The notes under the pieces are model-generated. The model was not told where the DNA came from, made no database searches, and worked only from the letters and a program-made list of their open reading frames with translations. A DNA stretch of 8,282 nucleotides from ANME-2 cluster archaeon (lineage in GTDB: Archaea > Halobacteriota > Methanosarcinia > Methanosarcinales > Methanocomedenaceae), in contig JAMJFV010000081.1 of NCBI GenBank assembly GCA_023544495.1, positions 1 through 8,282 on the forward strand, read 5' to 3'. Shown piece after piece: positions 6,932 through 8,282 of this stretch. Positions within the stretch are counted from its first letter, which is position 1. Every line of letters begins with the position of its first letter. The translations under genes and the position numbers were made by a program.

Positions 6932-7727
6932 ATTTTTCAGTTCCTTTGACCCTTAATTTTCCAATCTGCCTTTGGAACCACCCTGCTTTCTTAATCATTG
7001 GTTTATATTCCACTCCCGCAATATTTGCTGCAAGCCTGGTCAATGCAATGGATGCAGGAGAATCTGGAAGATATGTAACCAAAGGGACCATTTTCATGGC
7101 GGCTTCTTGTATATTTGGATCGTTCGGTATTACCGATAATATTTCCAGTTCCATTGTATTTTTAACTATCGTTTCTATTTCATCGAGGTTCATTGTATCA
7201 ACACGGTTCAATACGATACCTTTGATCCTGCATCCCAGAGACTCTACTATGATTTTCATCTTAAGGGCATCTGCCATTGATGCCAGATCAGGAGTAGCGA
7301 TCAGGATAACATTGTCAACATGGGGAAGCATCAGGAAAATATCTTCATTCACCCCGACAGGAGCATCAATGAAAAGATATTCGGTCCTTGACTTAAAGTA
7401 GTCTATTACTTCAACAAGACCTGCAGGGTCTGCTTCCTGGAACCCTGCAATGGTATCCCCACAGGGAATCACTTTTAAGCCTCCTGGTCCGGCATATATG
7501 GCCTCACCGATAGTTGCCTTACCTGCTAACACTTCATGTAATGTGATCGGGATATCCTGAAGGCCAAAAACCAGTCCCAGGTTAGCCATTGCTAAATCTG
7601 CATCCATTACCACCGTTTTTTTCCCCATCGTAGCAATGGAAGTTGCAACATTTGAAAAAACGGCGGTCTTGCCAACACCACCTTTCCCGGATAATACAAG
7701 GCATGTTTCGGATGTCATTATACTCAT
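6918..7727 (-). CDS. minD: MinD/ParA-family P-loop ATPase
   Basis: This is a deviant-Walker ATPase of the SIMIBI class. Members dimerise with ATP and position proteins or DNA, often at membranes. The 269 residues carry the deviant Walker A GKGGVGKT (14-21), the Walker A' region MDADLAMANL (41-50) and Walker B LFIDAP (118-123). The residue after IDAP is V where most relatives have a second P. The C-terminal stretch around 246-261 (KKAGWFQRQIGKLRVK) is basic and can form an amphipathic helix with F251, I255 and L258 on one face, like the membrane-targeting tail of bacterial MinD. Archaeal MinD paralogues are numerous, so the true partner is unknown, and MinC/MinE partners are not seen here. The ATG at 7727 has no Shine-Dalgarno and lies about 25 bp after a strong TATA box, so the message is probably leaderless; an ATG three codons later (7718) is an alternative. 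rpiA overlaps its 3' end. Confidence 0.9.
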   Translation of the reverse strand: MSIMTSETCLVLSGKGGVGKTAVFSNVATSIATMGKKTVVMDADLAMANLGLVFGLQDIPITLHEVLAGKATIGEAIYAGPGGLKVIPCGDTIAGFQEADPAGLVEVIDYFKSRTEYLFIDAPVGVNEDIFLMLPHVDNVILIATPDLASMADALKMKIIVESLGCRIKGIVLNRVDTMNLDEIETIVKNTMELEILSVIPNDPNIQEAAMKMVPLVTYLPDSPASIALTRLAANIAGVEYKPMIKKAGWFQRQIGKLRVKGTEKYGPN

Positions 7728-7745
7728 CAGATTTGAGGGAAACTC

Positions 7746-7758
7746 TTTTTATATAAAA
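7746..7758 (-). promoter_or_regulatory. TATA box of minD (palindromic)
   Basis: The element TTTTATATAAAA (7747-7758) is a perfect 12 bp palindrome centred about 25 bp from the minD ATG. This places the transcription start at the start codon. Because it is symmetrical, it could also be read in the plus direction toward the zinc-ribbon gene. No clear BRE is present on either side. Confidence 0.6.
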
Positions 7759-7767
7759 CACCATATG

Positions 7768-7785
7768 ATGTATATAAGGATACAT
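7768..7785. promoter_or_regulatory. Inverted repeat over the divergent promoter
   Basis: ATGTAT (7768-7773) and ATACAT (7780-7785) form a perfect 6 bp inverted repeat with a 6 bp centre. It overlaps the plus-strand TATA box and is preceded by the palindrome CATATG (7762-7767). The placement would suit a dimeric repressor operator, but AT-rich archaeal promoters often contain short palindromes by chance. Confidence 0.35.
7771..7778 (+). promoter_or_regulatory. Putative TATA box of the zinc-ribbon gene
   Basis: TATATAAG lies about 37 bp before the ATG at 7811. Transcription would start near 7799, leaving a leader of about 12 nt that holds the AGGTGAT ribosome-binding site (7801-7807). It drives the right-hand plus-strand genes, divergently from minD. 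Confidence 0.5.
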
Positions 7786-7810
7786 GTTTCACAATTATTA
7801 AGGTGATAGT

Positions 7811-7942
7811 ATGGATGATTATGTTGATCAATCAATGGTATTTTTCAAGTGCAATGTCTGTGAATTTGAGTTCCAGGCAGACCCCAACTTTATTCCTATC
7901 GTATGTTCCCAGTGTGGAAGTGAGGATACATATAGAATTTGA
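7811..7942 (+). CDS. 43-residue zinc-ribbon microprotein
   Basis: This short gene encodes a 43-residue acidic protein with two CxxC knuckles, KCNVC (C14, C17) and VCSQC (C32, C35), spaced as in small rubredoxin-like zinc ribbons. It should bind one zinc ion; its partner or nucleic-acid target is unknown. Coding status is supported by a near-perfect Shine-Dalgarno AGGTGAT (7801-7807) three bases before the ATG, a TATA box upstream, and the regular four-cysteine pattern ending in GSEDTYRI. It is divergent from minD (83 bp between starts). A pilin-like gene follows after 21 bp in the same reading frame, separated only by the TGA at 7940-7942 and seven codons. Such mini zinc ribbons are frequent in archaea and often lack annotation because of size. 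Confidence 0.85.
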   Translation: MDDYVDQSMVFFKCNVCEFEFQADPNFIPIVCSQCGSEDTYRI

Positions 7943-7963
7943 AAGATATCCGAAATAACTGTT

Positions 7964-8282
7964 ATGAATAAAACGACATCGAGACTTAGATCTGACTGTA
8001 CTAAATATCAGTTTTTTCCTTTTTGCGATACCCGAGGACAGATAAGTCTGGATTTTATTGCCGGCGTTGTCATATTCATGGTAACGTTCTTTTTCCTTTT
8101 CCAGACCCTTACCAACATGTTCGTCCCGTTCCAGACAAATTCGGATGAGGTCAAGTCAGTGTCAGATAGAGTGACCAAGACCCTGGTCGAGAGCACCAAG
8201 GGTATTGCAAGCAGTCAATCAGATGTGAATGTCATTTCAATTAACAGGGCTGAATATATTAACAGCCTTATGGATAATGCAT
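7964..8282 (+). CDS. Type IV pilin-like protein with class III signal peptide, 3'-truncated by the window edge
   Basis: The first 106 residues are visible and the frame is still open at the window end. The N-terminus is a basic leader of 25 residues ending in DTRG, then QISLDF (26-31) and a hydrophobic helix at about 31-49 (IAGVVIFMVTFFFLF). This is the euryarchaeal class III signal peptide: cleavage by an EppA/PibD-type peptidase is expected between G25 and Q26, with D30 in the place of the usual Glu at +5. The part after the helix is polar and lacks cysteines. This suggests an extracytoplasmic pilin-like or pseudopilin subunit anchored or assembled through its N-terminal helix. The start ATG has no good Shine-Dalgarno. 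It follows the zinc-ribbon gene by 21 bp and is probably co-transcribed. It could be a structural pilin, a minor pilin or a surface protein; the missing C-terminus would decide. Confidence 0.82.
   Translation, partial: MNKTTSRLRSDCTKYQFFPFCDTRGQISLDFIAGVVIFMVTFFFLFQTLTNMFVPFQTNSDEVKSVSDRVTKTLVESTKGIASSQSDVNVISINRAEYINSLMDNA

Noticed and set aside
6369..7401. Long plus-strand open frames opposite rpiA and minD (195 and 199 codons)
   Set aside because: Both oppose genes with intact active-site motifs, and their translations show no recognisable domain. They are codon-bias shadows.
1..8282. CRISPR array, tRNA genes, insertion sequences
   Set aside because: I saw no direct repeats with regular spacers, no tRNA cloverleaf or TΨC-like sequence, and no transposase motif; gaps between genes are too short to hold such elements.

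Overview
The window comes from a euryarchaeon, most likely a methanogen or anaerobic methane oxidiser of the Methanosarcinales type. The evidence is the archaeal/eukaryotic-type ribosomal protein L24e followed by ndk and aIF5B, a UPF0305 (DUF2115) protein of a family I associate mainly with methanogens, TATA/BRE-type promoters instead of bacterial -35/-10 boxes, and a class III (type IV pilin-like) signal peptide. The exact lineage cannot be fixed from the sequence alone. The window is gene-dense, with no interval above about 120 bp lacking a gene. I see no tRNA, rRNA, insertion sequence, CRISPR array or obvious foreign island.

Layout. (1) Positions 1-2560, plus strand: the end of rpl24e, then ndk and infB (aIF5B), a translation-related cluster. 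The 120 bp ndk-infB spacer carries overlapping inverted repeats. A short T-rich terminator-like stretch separates infB from the convergent genes. (2) Positions 2588-4227, minus strand: alaX (a trans-acting Ala-tRNA editing hydrolase), then a 303-residue protein built of seven helical repeats with an almost exact 40-residue period. (3) Positions 4328-5581, minus strand: glutamate dehydrogenase behind its own strong BRE/TATA promoter. (4) Positions 5657-7727, minus strand: an apparent operon minD-rpiA-UPF0305, with a 14 nt minD/rpiA overlap. The minD mRNA is probably leaderless. (5) Positions 7811-8282, plus strand, divergent from minD: a 43-residue C4 zinc-ribbon microprotein, then the start of a type IV pilin-like secreted protein that runs off the window. 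Both genes are in the same reading frame, separated by one TGA and seven codons.

Most of the window is housekeeping: translation initiation, tRNA proofreading, nucleotide balance, nitrogen assimilation and pentose phosphates. The parts most worth following are the 40-residue repeat protein next to alaX, and the right-hand end, where a MinD/ParA-family ATPase with a possible membrane-targeting tail lies divergent to a zinc ribbon and a pilin-like gene.
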